From Shimia sp965227725 (GTDB lineage Bacteria > Pseudomonadota > Alphaproteobacteria > Rhodobacterales > Rhodobacteraceae), in NCBI RefSeq assembly GCF_965227725.1, contig NZ_CBDDGH010000001.1:310001-374000 (forward strand): DNA of 64,000 bases, read 5' to 3'. Position 1 is the stretch's first letter; every line of letters begins with the position of its first letter. The notes beneath the pieces are model-generated. The model ran no database searches, was not told the DNA's origin, and worked only from the letters and a program-made list of their open reading frames with translations. The translations under genes were made by a program, and so were the position numbers. Positions 17,978 to 27,231 of this stretch are shown here, one piece after another.

Positions 17978-18709
17978 TCAGTGCACTCGGGAAAGAAACG
18001 CCTTGGTGCGCTCTTCGCGAGGGGCGGAAAACAACTGATCTGGCGGGCCTTGCTCCAAAATGCGCCCTGCCTCAAGAAAACAGACCTTGTCTGCCAGCTC
18101 TCGCGCAAAACCCATCTCATGGGTGGCCAATACCATGGTCATCCCCTGCTTCCTAAGATCTCGCAGAACGTCCAGCACCTCGCCAACCAATTCGGGGTCA
18201 AGCGCACTTGTGATCTCGTCAAACAGCATGATCTGTGGTTCCATCGCCAAGGCGCGGATAATGGCCACACGCTGCTGCTGCCCACCCGATAGTTGGTCAG
18301 GATAATGGTCCGTGCGATCCCCGAGCCCAAACCGCTCAAACATCTGTGTGACTTTGGGTCGAAGCTCCTCTCGCCCATGTCCATGCACGCGACGCGGCGC
18401 GAGCATCACATTCTCCAGTGCGGTCATATGCGGAAACAGATTATAGCTCTGAAAAACGATCCCGATTTTCTGACGAATGGGCTGCGGGTCCAACCCCGGC
18501 TCTGCAATGTCCACGCCATCCAGAAAAATCGCGCCGTCATCAATCGGCTCCAAGAGATTCATGCAACGCAGAAGCGTTGATTTTCCGGAGCCCGACGCAC
18601 CGATCAAACAGACCATCTCGCCGTCAGCTACATCCAAGTCGATGCCTTTGCAGACTTCGTTTTCTCCAAACCACTTGCGCACCCCGCGCAAGGACAACTT
18701 TGCCGTCAT
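17978..18709 (-). CDS. Amino acid ABC transporter ATP-binding protein
   Basis: A 243-residue ATPase of the GlnQ/HisP group. It has Walker A (GASGSGKST), Q-loop (FQSYNLFPHMTALENV), signature LSGGQQQRVAIIRAL and Walker B IMLFDEITSALDPEL, with the H-loop in LATHEMGFA. It is the last gene of a three-gene operon and overlaps the permease stop by four bases. The group energises uptake of polar amino acids. Confidence 0.93.
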   Translation of the reverse strand: MTAKLSLRGVRKWFGENEVCKGIDLDVADGEMVCLIGASGSGKSTLLRCMNLLEPIDDGAIFLDGVDIAEPGLDPQPIRQKIGIVFQSYNLFPHMTALENVMLAPRRVHGHGREELRPKVTQMFERFGLGDRTDHYPDQLSGGQQQRVAIIRALAMEPQIMLFDEITSALDPELVGEVLDVLRDLRKQGMTMVLATHEMGFARELADKVCFLEAGRILEQGPPDQLFSAPREERTKAFLSRVH

Positions 18710-19566
18710 GTACGCGCCCTATTCTGCTTGTTCATCAGATAATCCGCGTATCTGGTGGCCGGTATGGTGAGCGCCAGAAAGATAAGTGCAGCGCCAACGT
18801 AGGGCGTAAAATTCGCATAAAGCGACTTATAGACACCTGCTTGTCTAAAAATCTCTACCGGCCCAATGAACGACAGCAACGCCACGTCTTTTTGCAAAGC
18901 AATGAACAGGTTCATATTCGCAGGCACCACATTGCGAATGGCCTGCGGCAGTACCACAAAACGCATGATGTCTTGATCACTCAACCCCAAAGACGCTGCG
19001 GCTGAGCGCTGCGAATGATGGATGGAGTCGATGCCCGAGCGGATGACTTCTGCCACATAAGCAGAGTAGACCAGTACCAGCGCCAAAGTGCCCCAAATGT
19101 ATGGGCTGTTCCAAGGCCTCGGCAGCCCCAATCCGGGCACCCCAAAACCAATGATATAGATCACCAAGACAACCGGTAGACCGCGAAACACATCCGTGTA
19201 GGCCATCCCAAACAGGCGCAGTGGAAAGAGCGCAGGCGCGCGCGTGTCCCGACACAGCGCAATCGCAAGACCTGCCACCGCGATAAGCGGGGCGGACCAC
19301 GCGAAGATCATCACATTCAGCAAAAAGGCTTCAACAAGTCCGGGAAATGTCGCGGCAAAGACCCGGCCGTTGAAAAACGACCTTTGAACCGCTTCCCACC
19401 CCGGTGCCAACGGCACAAGAAAAAAGATGGCCAGTCCCACGCTGATCGTGGAGATAAGCGCAATGCGGGTGGCACGACGCCGCACATTGGCCTCATAAAG
19501 CTCGCGACGTGTTGGCGTTTTGGCGCGGTCAGTCACCGCGCCTTTACCGACCTTGGAGGTAGTCAT
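18706..19566 (-). CDS. Amino acid ABC transporter permease
   Basis: A 286-residue inner-membrane protein of the HisM/GlnP class. About five to six membrane segments and the EAA-type motif SQRSAAASLGLSDQDIMRFV that contacts the ATPase can be seen. The N-terminus has about 35 cytoplasmic residues before the first segment. Only one permease gene is present, so it would work as a homodimer. It begins directly after the stop of the binding-protein gene with no gap. Confidence 0.92.
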   Translation of the reverse strand: MTTSKVGKGAVTDRAKTPTRRELYEANVRRRATRIALISTISVGLAIFFLVPLAPGWEAVQRSFFNGRVFAATFPGLVEAFLLNVMIFAWSAPLIAVAGLAIALCRDTRAPALFPLRLFGMAYTDVFRGLPVVLVIYIIGFGVPGLGLPRPWNSPYIWGTLALVLVYSAYVAEVIRSGIDSIHHSQRSAAASLGLSDQDIMRFVVLPQAIRNVVPANMNLFIALQKDVALLSFIGPVEIFRQAGVYKSLYANFTPYVGAALIFLALTIPATRYADYLMNKQNRART

Positions 19567-20391
19567 TTACTTGATGACCGGAACGCCAGTGGCTTCGGCA
19601 AGCCATTCCGCCTCAATCGCAGCAAGCGCACCGCTTTCGGAGAGGTCAGTGATTGCAGCATCGACGCATTCCCGAAGCGGATTGCCCTCTTCCATCAGCA
19701 AGCCAAACTTATCAGGGTTTTCAGACTGTTCCGGCGGAAACTGCCCAAGCAGCGTGCCACCATCAACAACCACGGCAGACAGATAAAGCGCGGTCGGCAG
19801 GTCATAAAGCGCCGCATCAATCTGCCCCGCCATAATCGCGGCATTCACGTCAGCATTGTCATTGTAAAGCAAGGGATCACTTGCAGGCTTGACCACTTCG
19901 GCCAGGATCGGAAGCGCCGTTGTGGTGGCCACAGCCCCCCATTTGAGGCCCTGCAAACTGTCCAAAGTTGCCTCAGCACCTGCATCCACCACGCTCTGTG
20001 TGGTCAGAACAGCCATTGAAGACACATAATACGGCAGGCTGAAATCCACCATTTCCTCGCGCTCCGGCGTGATGGAATATTGCTGCATATTGAAATCAAA
20101 GTTCTTGGCACCGGGTTGGATCGCCTCATCAAAACTCGTCCGCACCCAGGTTACCTGATCTGCACTGAACCCCATTTTGTCCGCAATTGCATAGGCTACA
20201 GCGGCCTCGAACCCTTCGCCGCTCTCAGGAGCGTCGTTCATAACCCAAGGGTAATAAGCCGGGTTGCCAGTCGCGATTGTCAGCGTGCCCTCAAAAAGCG
20301 TCTTGCCCGCAGCACAGGTGCCCTCTCCCATAGCGAAGGCTGCAACCGACGTGCACATCAACGCCAAAGCTGAACTTGCTATCAATTTCAT
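19567..20391 (-). CDS. Amino acid ABC transporter substrate-binding protein
   Basis: A 274-residue periplasmic solute-binding protein of family 3. The start chosen is ATG at 20391 because it opens a clean signal peptide (MKLIASSALALMCTSVAAFA); the frame is open further upstream but that part lacks a signal sequence. Recognisable segments include GFEAAVAYAIADKMGF and ITPEREEMVDFSLPYY, the typical family 3 motif, and DAALYDLPTALYL. The ligand is probably a polar amino acid; it cannot be narrowed further. Confidence 0.9.
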   Translation of the reverse strand: MKLIASSALALMCTSVAAFAMGEGTCAAGKTLFEGTLTIATGNPAYYPWVMNDAPESGEGFEAAVAYAIADKMGFSADQVTWVRTSFDEAIQPGAKNFDFNMQQYSITPEREEMVDFSLPYYVSSMAVLTTQSVVDAGAEATLDSLQGLKWGAVATTTALPILAEVVKPASDPLLYNDNADVNAAIMAGQIDAALYDLPTALYLSAVVVDGGTLLGQFPPEQSENPDKFGLLMEEGNPLRECVDAAITDLSESGALAAIEAEWLAEATGVPVIK

Positions 20392-20617
20392 CAAACATCT
20401 CCACGAATTTCTATTTGGCGACAGGTTCTTACGCGCGAAGGGAATTGTCCAGACCAGCACGGGATCAATCGCCCCGACCTGCACTCAACTTCACAGCCCG
20501 CGAAAATAATCGTCAAAAATCTAAAGATGCGCCATGGACAGCAAGAAACCAAGCCAAGTACACACGACTGTCTAGAAAGTCTTGTAAGCTATTTAGCTGA
20601 CCACATTTTCAGCTAAA

Positions 20618-20704
20618 TGGTGCGGTCGAGAAGACTCGAACTTCCACTCCGGTTAAGGAACAGCGACCTCAACGCTGCGCGTCTACCAATTCCGCCACGA
20701 CCGC
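20618..20704 (-). tRNA. tRNA-Leu(GAG)
   Basis: The reverse strand gives an 87-nt class II tRNA. The acceptor GCGGTCG pairs with CGACCGC, followed by discriminator A and an encoded CCA (20618-20620). The anticodon arm CAGCG-TTGAGGT-CGCTG carries anticodon GAG. The variable arm is long and the T-loop is TTCGAGT. Confidence 0.97.
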
Positions 20705-20914
20705 ACTTGCCCTGGTGGGTGAGGGGCTAATACCTAGGCTCGCTGGGGAAGTGAAGCGAAAAATGCCCTTCTTCAGATATTTTTTTGGCTACCCCTTAGA
20801 GCACCAAAAGAGGCGCAGACCTCAAAGGCCAAACGGTGTGGTTCGCCAATCCTCAATTGAAGCCGAGCCAAAAAACACTTAGGTGCCTATCAACAGCATA
20901 AACGGCAGGTTCAC

Positions 20915-21577
20915 ATGGTAGAATGGATCCACAGCGACGGTTTGGTTGACTACGAAACCGCGCTTGAATTTATGGAGCAGCGCGCAACAGCCATTGCCGC
21001 CGGCGAGGCTGAGGAGTGCATCTGGCTGTTGGAACATGCCCCGCTCTATACGGCTGGTACCTCTGCAAAAATTGATGATTTGGTCGATCCAGAGCGCTTT
21101 CCTGTGTATCAGGCCAGACGCGGGGGCGAGTACACCTACCATGGCCCGGGCCAGCGTGTGGTTTATGTGATGCTCGATCTCAGCAAACGTGGCAGAGACG
21201 TCCGCGCCTTTGTGAAGCAGCTTGAGACCTGGGTGATCCAGACCCTCGCGGAATTCAATCTGAAAGGCGAAATTCGCGAAGGTCGCGTGGGCGTCTGGAT
21301 TGAACGCGATGACAAACCTTTGCGTGCTGACGGCTCAAAATCCGAAGACAAGATCGCAGCAATTGGTATTCGCCTCCGGCGCTGGGTCAGCTTTCACGGC
21401 ATTTCGATCAACGTTGAGCCGGATCTTTCCCACTTTGGTGGTATCGTGCCCTGCGGCATCACTGAACATGGGGTCACCTCACTTGTCGACCTCGGTCTTC
21501 CCGTCACGATGGACGATGTCGACGTTGCTTTGAAACGTAATTTTGAGTTGGCGTTCCCCTCTCCTGCAGAAGCATAA
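20915..21577 (+). CDS. lipB: Octanoyl-[acyl-carrier-protein]:protein octanoyltransferase
   Basis: A 220-residue enzyme that moves octanoate from acyl carrier protein to lipoyl domains, the first step of endogenous lipoate synthesis. The signature RRGGEYTYHGPGQRVVY is present, as is the catalytic Cys in GIVPCGI and the Lys in DKIAAIGIRLRRW. Length is normal. It is monocistronic, with the tRNA-Leu gene divergent upstream. Confidence 0.96.
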   Translation: MVEWIHSDGLVDYETALEFMEQRATAIAAGEAEECIWLLEHAPLYTAGTSAKIDDLVDPERFPVYQARRGGEYTYHGPGQRVVYVMLDLSKRGRDVRAFVKQLETWVIQTLAEFNLKGEIREGRVGVWIERDDKPLRADGSKSEDKIAAIGIRLRRWVSFHGISINVEPDLSHFGGIVPCGITEHGVTSLVDLGLPVTMDDVDVALKRNFELAFPSPAEA

Positions 21578-21621
21578 GAGCCTCTTACCTCTTGATCTGA
21601 GACCATTGTCGGGATTGCTGC

Positions 21622-21641
21622 CGAGCCTTTTCTAAGGCTCG
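21622..21641. other. Hairpin downstream of lipB
   Basis: Inverted repeat CGAGCCTT (21622-21629) and AAGGCTCG (21634-21641) with loop TTCT, 45 bases after the lipB stop. It lacks a T-tract, so it is at best a weak terminator or an mRNA 3' end structure. Confidence 0.4.
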
Positions 21642-21826
21642 CTGGGGTCGCTCGCGGCTCAACAAACGCGATGCCCCACAAAGGCATCAGAAAGCGCGCC
21701 TGATCGTCGCGGGTGCTGGAAATAGGGCTTTTTCGCCCCATTTTCGGTTGCACTTGGTCGTCCCTTGCTTGAGAAATTTATCTTGCGCAACGCGTCGAAC
21801 ACCCATTCATCAACGAGGTTACTCTC

Positions 21827-22237
21827 ATGAAATTCCTAGCAGCAGCAACAGCGGCACTTCTCGTCGCTTCGCCAGTTCTCGCAGAAGGCGACGTGGAGGC
21901 GGGCGAAAAAGGCTTCAAGAAATGCAAAGCATGCCACACAATCGCTTCCCCTGATGGAGAGGTGATCTTCAAAGGCGGCAAAACCGGTCCGAATCTGTAC
22001 GGCGTGGTCGGTCGCGCGGTTGGCTCTGAGGACTTCAAATACGGCGCAGGGCTGCAATCTGCCAATGAAGCCGGTGCGGTTTGGACAGAAGAGATGCTTG
22101 CGGCCTATGTGGTCGATCCAAAAGCGTGGCTGTCAGACAATGGCTACGAAACAAAGTCCAAGATGACCTTCAAACTCAAAAAGGGTGGCGAAGACGTTGC
22201 CGCGTATCTGGCGTCTGTTGCGCCTGCTGCTGAGTAA
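21827..22237 (+). CDS. Class I cytochrome c, cytochrome c2 type
   Basis: A 136-residue periplasmic electron carrier. The signal peptide MKFLAAATAALLVASPVLA is cleaved before EGDVEAGE. The heme-binding motif is CKACH at 33-37 and the sixth ligand is probably Met113 in KSKMTFKL. The sequence (GPNLYGVVGRAVGSEDFKY) matches the large cytochrome c2 group of Rhodobacteraceae, which carries electrons between the bc1 complex and oxidases. It is a single gene with a strong terminator. Confidence 0.92.
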   Translation: MKFLAAATAALLVASPVLAEGDVEAGEKGFKKCKACHTIASPDGEVIFKGGKTGPNLYGVVGRAVGSEDFKYGAGLQSANEAGAVWTEEMLAAYVVDPKAWLSDNGYETKSKMTFKLKKGGEDVAAYLASVAPAAE

Positions 22238-22280
22238 CACAGTGCACGTTGCCACGCGCGACGTCACCAACTGAAAAGAA

Positions 22281-22316
22281 AGCCCCATGTCAGACCGCTG
22301 ACATGGGGCTTTTTTG
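22281..22316 (+). terminator. Rho-independent terminator (probably bidirectional)
   Basis: Perfect 13-bp stem AGCCCCATGTCAG (22281-22293) and CTGACATGGGGCT (22298-22310) with loop ACCG, followed by a run of T. On the other strand the hairpin is followed by TTCTTTTC, so it may also end the convergent pyc transcript. Confidence 0.93.
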
Positions 22317-22357
22317 ATGTGGTGGCTGGGGCAAATCCACCCCAGCCTGACTGAAAA

Positions 22358-25300
22358 TTACTCGAGTTCTACCAGCAGATCTTTTGCATCGATCTGTCCA
22401 CCTGCAGAGACATGCACGGCTTTGATCACCGCGTCACGTTCAGCATGGATACCGGTTTCCATCTTCATCGCCTCAATGGTCAGCAGAAGGTCGCCTTCCT
22501 TGACCTGAGCCCCCGCAACTGCCGCAACAGAGGCAACGACACCCGGCATGGGCGCGCCGATGTGGTTGGCATTGCCAACTTCAGCTTTAGGGCGCGATGC
22601 GGTCGACGATTTGACCAGACGGTTTGGCACGCGGATCACACGAGGCTGACCGTTCAGCTCAAAGAACACCTTCACTTCGCCGTTCTCGTCCGTCTCACCG
22701 ATGGCTTGCAGACGGATTTCAAGAGTCTTGCCCGGATCGATTTCCGCCGTGATTTCTTCGCCAGGCTCCATGCCATAGAAGAACGTGCGGGTTGGCAGCG
22801 ACCGAACCGGGCCGTACTGACGGTGACGCCCCATGTAATCAAGGAACACCTTAGGATACATCAGGTAGCCGTTCAGATCCTCATCATCCACTTTGAAGCC
22901 CTCAAGCTCCGCCGAGAGATCTGTGCGTGTTGCCTCCAGATCAATCGGCTTCAGATGCTTGCCAGGGCGCTCGGTATTAGGCTTTTCGCCTTTCAGCACC
23001 TTGTCGATGATCGCGGAGGGGAAGCCGCCGTGTGGCTGGCCAAGATTGCCCCGCATCATGTCCACAACGCTGTCCGGGAAGGCCAGCTCGACGCTTGGAT
23101 CTTCGACTTCTTCGCGGGTCAGACCTTGGCTTACCATCATCAGCGCCATGTCACCCACAACCTTTGACGATGGGGTCACCTTCACGATGTCGCCAAACAT
23201 CTGGTTGACGTCCGCATAGGTCTGAGCGACCTCATGCCAGCGCTCCTCCAGACCAAGGCTGCGCGCCTGGGCCTTCAGGTTGGTGAACTGGCCACCGGGC
23301 ATCTCGTGCAGATAGACTTCCGATGCAGGTGCCGCGAGACCACTTTCAAAGGCGGTGTACTGCGCACGTACACCTTCCCAATAGGCGCTGATTTCGCGGA
23401 TCGCGCCAATGTCGAGACCTGTGTCGCGATCGGTGTTGCGTGTCGCTTCCACAATGGAGCCAAGACATGGCTGCGAAGTACCGCCAGAGAAGGCATCCAT
23501 AGCCGCATCAACCGCATCTACACCCGCTTCTGCCGCGGCCAGGATGGTCGCGCCAGCAATGCCGGAAGTGTCATGCGTGTGGAAGTGAATCGGCAGGCCG
23601 ACCTCTTCTTTCAACGCCTTCACAAGCAAGCGCGCAGAGGCTGGCTTCAGCAGTCCGGCCATGTCTTTCAGACCCAGCACATGCGCGCCTGCGGCCTCAA
23701 GCTCTTTGGCCATACCAACATAGTAGTTCAGGTCGTATTTGCTGCGCGCGGGATCGAGCAGATCACCGGTGTAACAGATCGTGCCTTCACAAATCTTGCC
23801 GCTTTCGACCACCGCGTCCATGGCAACGCGCATGTTCTCAACCCAATTTAGGCTGTCAAACACACGGAAGACGTCCACACCGGTTTCAGCTGCCTGCTTC
23901 ACAAACGCCTGCACCACATTGTCCGGATAGTTGGTATACCCAACGCCGTTGGACGCGCGCAGCAGCATCTGTGTCAGCACGTTTGGCATGGCTGTGCGCA
24001 GATCGCGCAGACGCTGCCATGGACATTCCTGCAGGAAGCGGTAAGCCACATCAAAGGTCGCCCCGCCCCAGCATTCAACAGAGAACAGCTCTGGCAGATT
24101 GGCCGCGTAGCTTGGCGCGACTTTGATCATGTCGATCGAACGCATCCGTGTTGCCAGCAGAGATTGGTGACCATCACGCATTGTGGTGTCGGTCAGCAGC
24201 AGTTTGCTTTGCGCTTTCATCCAGTCAGCGACAGCCTGTGCGCCCTGCTCTTCCAGCAAATTGCGTGCGCCCGGCTGGACATCCCCACGCTTCTCTGGCG
24301 GCAGCGGTGCTTTCAGATCGGCAGGCGGCATTGGCCGATCCGTTGTTTCCGGGTGGCCGTTGACAGAGATATCAGCGATATACGTCAACACCTTAGTGCC
24401 TCGGTCGCGGCGCTTGGCAAATTGGAACAGATCCGGTGTCTCATCAATAAACTTGGTAGTGTATTGATTGGACAGGAATGTCGGATGCTTCAGCAGGTTT
24501 TCAACAAAAGCGATGTTGGTCGACACACCGCGCACACGGAACTCGCGCAGCGCGCGATCCATCCGCTTGATCGCCTTTTCAGGGGTTGGTGCCCATGCGG
24601 TCACTTTGGTCAGAAGGCTGTCGTAGTAGCGCGTGATCACGCCGCCTGCATAAGCCGTACCACCATCGAGACGAATGCCCATACCGGTGGCTGAGCGATA
24701 GGCCGTGATACGACCGTAGTCCGGGATAAAGTTGTTCTGTGGGTCCTCGGTCGTCACGCGGGTTTGCAGCGCATGACCATTGAGGCGGATGTCGTATTGG
24801 CTGGATTTGCCGGTCGCCTCAGAAAGGGATTTGCCTTCCGCGATCAGGATTTGCGCCTGCACGATGTCGATACCGGTGACCTCTTCGGTCACGGTGTGCT
24901 CCACCTGAACACGCGGGTTCACTTCGATGAAGTAGAACTTGCCGGTTTCCATATCCATCAGGAATTCAACGGTGCCAGCGCATTCGTAGTTCACATGCGC
25001 ACAGATCTTACGGCCAAGCTCGCAAAGCTCCTCACGCTGAGCTTCAGACAGATAAGGCGCAGGCGCGCGCTCAACCACTTTCTGGTTACGGCGCTGAACC
25101 GAGCAGTCACGCTCATAGAGGTGATAGATATTGCCTTGCTGATCACCAAGGATCTGCACCTCGACGTGGCGGGCGCGGGTGATCATCTTCTCCAGATACC
25201 CTTCGCCATTGCCAAAGGCGGCCTCGGCTTCACGCCGCCCTTCCAGCACCTTCTCTTCCAGCTCATCTTCGCCGTGGATCGGGCGCATGCCGCGACCGCC

Positions 25301-25798
25301 GCCGCCCCAAGAGGCTTTGAGCATCAGAGGATAGCCGATCTCTGCTGCCTCTGTCTTGATGGCCTCCATGTCATCGCCAAGCACTTCGGTCGCCGGGATA
25401 ACTGGCACACCGGCCGCAATCGCCACCTTGCGTGCAGAAGCTTTGTCGCCCAGCGCGCGCATGGTTTCAGCTTTGGGGCCGATGAAGGTGATTCCGTTGG
25501 CTGCACAGGCATCCACAAAATCCGGGTTCTCCGACAGCAGACCGTAGCCCGGGTGGATCGCATCTGCGCCGCACTCTTTGGCGACACGGATGATCTCGTC
25601 GATGCTCAGATAGGCCGCAACAGGCCCCATCCCTTCGCCGATCCGATAGGCTTCGTCCGCTTTGAAGCGGTGCAGGCCAAGTTTGTCCTCTTCGGCAAAC
25701 ACGGCCACAGTTTTCTTGCCCATCTCATTGGCAGCGCGCATCACACGGATCGCGATCTCGCCACGGTTGGCAATTAGGATTTTGGAAAATTCGGTCAT
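22358..25798 (-). CDS. pyc: Pyruvate carboxylase
   Basis: A 1146-residue biotin enzyme that carboxylates pyruvate to oxaloacetate (anaplerosis). The biotin carboxylase domain occupies about 1-450 (ILIANRGEIAIRVMRAA, GGGGRGMRPI). The carboxyltransferase domain lies at about 530-1000 (LLTDTTMRDGHQSLLATRMR, HFHTHDTSGI). The C-terminal biotinyl domain carries Lys1112 in IEAMKMETG. The start is ATG at 25798, matching the usual MTEFSKILIANRGE N-terminus; the frame continues upstream but that part is not conserved-looking. It is monocistronic. Confidence 0.97.
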   Translation of the reverse strand: MTEFSKILIANRGEIAIRVMRAANEMGKKTVAVFAEEDKLGLHRFKADEAYRIGEGMGPVAAYLSIDEIIRVAKECGADAIHPGYGLLSENPDFVDACAANGITFIGPKAETMRALGDKASARKVAIAAGVPVIPATEVLGDDMEAIKTEAAEIGYPLMLKASWGGGGRGMRPIHGEDELEEKVLEGRREAEAAFGNGEGYLEKMITRARHVEVQILGDQQGNIYHLYERDCSVQRRNQKVVERAPAPYLSEAQREELCELGRKICAHVNYECAGTVEFLMDMETGKFYFIEVNPRVQVEHTVTEEVTGIDIVQAQILIAEGKSLSEATGKSSQYDIRLNGHALQTRVTTEDPQNNFIPDYGRITAYRSATGMGIRLDGGTAYAGGVITRYYDSLLTKVTAWAPTPEKAIKRMDRALREFRVRGVSTNIAFVENLLKHPTFLSNQYTTKFIDETPDLFQFAKRRDRGTKVLTYIADISVNGHPETTDRPMPPADLKAPLPPEKRGDVQPGARNLLEEQGAQAVADWMKAQSKLLLTDTTMRDGHQSLLATRMRSIDMIKVAPSYAANLPELFSVECWGGATFDVAYRFLQECPWQRLRDLRTAMPNVLTQMLLRASNGVGYTNYPDNVVQAFVKQAAETGVDVFRVFDSLNWVENMRVAMDAVVESGKICEGTICYTGDLLDPARSKYDLNYYVGMAKELEAAGAHVLGLKDMAGLLKPASARLLVKALKEEVGLPIHFHTHDTSGIAGATILAAAEAGVDAVDAAMDAFSGGTSQPCLGSIVEATRNTDRDTGLDIGAIREISAYWEGVRAQYTAFESGLAAPASEVYLHEMPGGQFTNLKAQARSLGLEERWHEVAQTYADVNQMFGDIVKVTPSSKVVGDMALMMVSQGLTREEVEDPSVELAFPDSVVDMMRGNLGQPHGGFPSAIIDKVLKGEKPNTERPGKHLKPIDLEATRTDLSAELEGFKVDDEDLNGYLMYPKVFLDYMGRHRQYGPVRSLPTRTFFYGMEPGEEITAEIDPGKTLEIRLQAIGETDENGEVKVFFELNGQPRVIRVPNRLVKSSTASRPKAEVGNANHIGAPMPGVVASVAAVAGAQVKEGDLLLTIEAMKMETGIHAERDAVIKAVHVSAGGQIDAKDLLVELE

Positions 25799-25975
25799 GG
25801 GCAGGCTCCCCCTCGCTGGTGTCTGTCCGAGTGTGTGTGAAGGCCTTAAGTCACGCGACCGGGGCCGCGCAATACCAAGGACTGCGTAAACATGTAAGAT
25901 TTGTGAAAGGATGTGTTCACGAAAACGCCTCAAAATCCGGCAGATTTTTCTGCACCTGCGACACGGAGGGGTCGT

Positions 25976-27106
25976 CTAGAGAAGATTCTTCGTCACATCC
26001 CGCAAATCACTGATCCCAAGTTGGCCCAAATTCGCCTCCAAATCTTTGGAGAGCACCTCCAAAAGATGGGCAGGCCCCTGGCGACCCAATGCGGCCAGCG
26101 CATGGTGAAAACCGCTTCCCATAAAAACAAAATCAGCGCCAAGTGCGAATGCGCGCAAGATATCGAGCCCGGTCTCAACGCCGCTGTCCAGAATGATGGG
26201 CAGGTCGCAAGCTGCGCGAATGTGCGGCAGCGCTTCTATTGTTGCAGGTGCAGCATCAAATTGGCGTCCGGCGTGGTTGGAGATCCAAATAGCATCCACT
26301 CCGGCCTCTTTGAGGCGTGTGGCGTCCTCTGCGCGCATAACACCTTTGACCACCAATTTGCCGGGCCAATGCTCTCTCAGCCAATGAACATAGTCCCAAT
26401 CAGGAGAAGTGCGCAGCAAGTATCCTGCGTGGGCCGTGGAGCTGAGACCCGTCACATTGCCTGCATACTCATCAATCAGGCGCATCCGCGGCATGCCCCG
26501 CTGCGCCATGCCCAATGCCCAGGTCGGGCGCATCGCCACCTGCGCCAGCAACCTTGGCGTCAATCTGGGCGGTGTCGTTAGGCCGGAGCGCACCTGCCGC
26601 TCACGCCGGCTGGCAACCGGCACATCCACCGTAAGCACCAATGTGGTGTATCCCGCGCCCCCAACCCGCTTCAGCATGTCCTTGCGAATCTCTTCATCGC
26701 GCGGCGGATAAAGCTGAAACCAGCCGTTCCCGTTCAAATGCGGCGCGACCTCTTCCGGTGTCTGCGTGGCCACTGTGGACAGGCAATATGGAATTTGCGC
26801 CTTGGTCGCGGCCTGCGCCAGCAGCCTTTCTGCGTCGGGCCACATAAGCCCTGACATACCTACAGGCGCTACCCCAAGCGGCAACGCATAAGTTTGCCCC
26901 ATCAGCGTCGTTTCCAAAGACGGCGCAATCTCACCGTGCAGAATCGACGGCATGAGTTGCACCGCATCAAACTGAGCACGGTTGCGATGCTTGGTGCGCT
27001 CCTCCCCCGTCGCACTGTCCAAGTACTCCCAAACAAACTTGGGCAAGCGCTGTTTCGCGCGTTTCTTCAGGTCGCTCAGGGCTGGGTATCTGGCATGTAA
27101 GTCCAT
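25976..27106 (-). CDS. FMN-dependent alpha-hydroxy-acid oxidising protein
   Basis: A 376-residue TIM-barrel flavoprotein of the lactate dehydrogenase LldD / glycolate oxidase family. FVWEYLDSATGEE at the start, QLYPPRDEEI, LVLTVDVPVASRRERQVR and the active-site region WISNHAGRQFD are all present. The last has Ala where most relatives have Gly (NHGGRQ). The start chosen is ATG at 27106; a GTG eight codons upstream is possible. It probably oxidises L-lactate or a related 2-hydroxyacid and passes electrons to quinone or oxygen. It lies 177 bases upstream of pyc on the same strand. Confidence 0.87.
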   Translation of the reverse strand: MDLHARYPALSDLKKRAKQRLPKFVWEYLDSATGEERTKHRNRAQFDAVQLMPSILHGEIAPSLETTLMGQTYALPLGVAPVGMSGLMWPDAERLLAQAATKAQIPYCLSTVATQTPEEVAPHLNGNGWFQLYPPRDEEIRKDMLKRVGGAGYTTLVLTVDVPVASRRERQVRSGLTTPPRLTPRLLAQVAMRPTWALGMAQRGMPRMRLIDEYAGNVTGLSSTAHAGYLLRTSPDWDYVHWLREHWPGKLVVKGVMRAEDATRLKEAGVDAIWISNHAGRQFDAAPATIEALPHIRAACDLPIILDSGVETGLDILRAFALGADFVFMGSGFHHALAALGRQGPAHLLEVLSKDLEANLGQLGISDLRDVTKNLL

Positions 27107-27231
27107 GATATTTGTGTCTGACGTCTCCACTCAAAAGTCCAGAACAACCTGCGAAAGAAACTGTGTTTTGCCTCTAGAACATAAGCGGAACAGACCTTTT
27201 GCATCCTGCCGCTTTGCGGTAAGTTGGCACC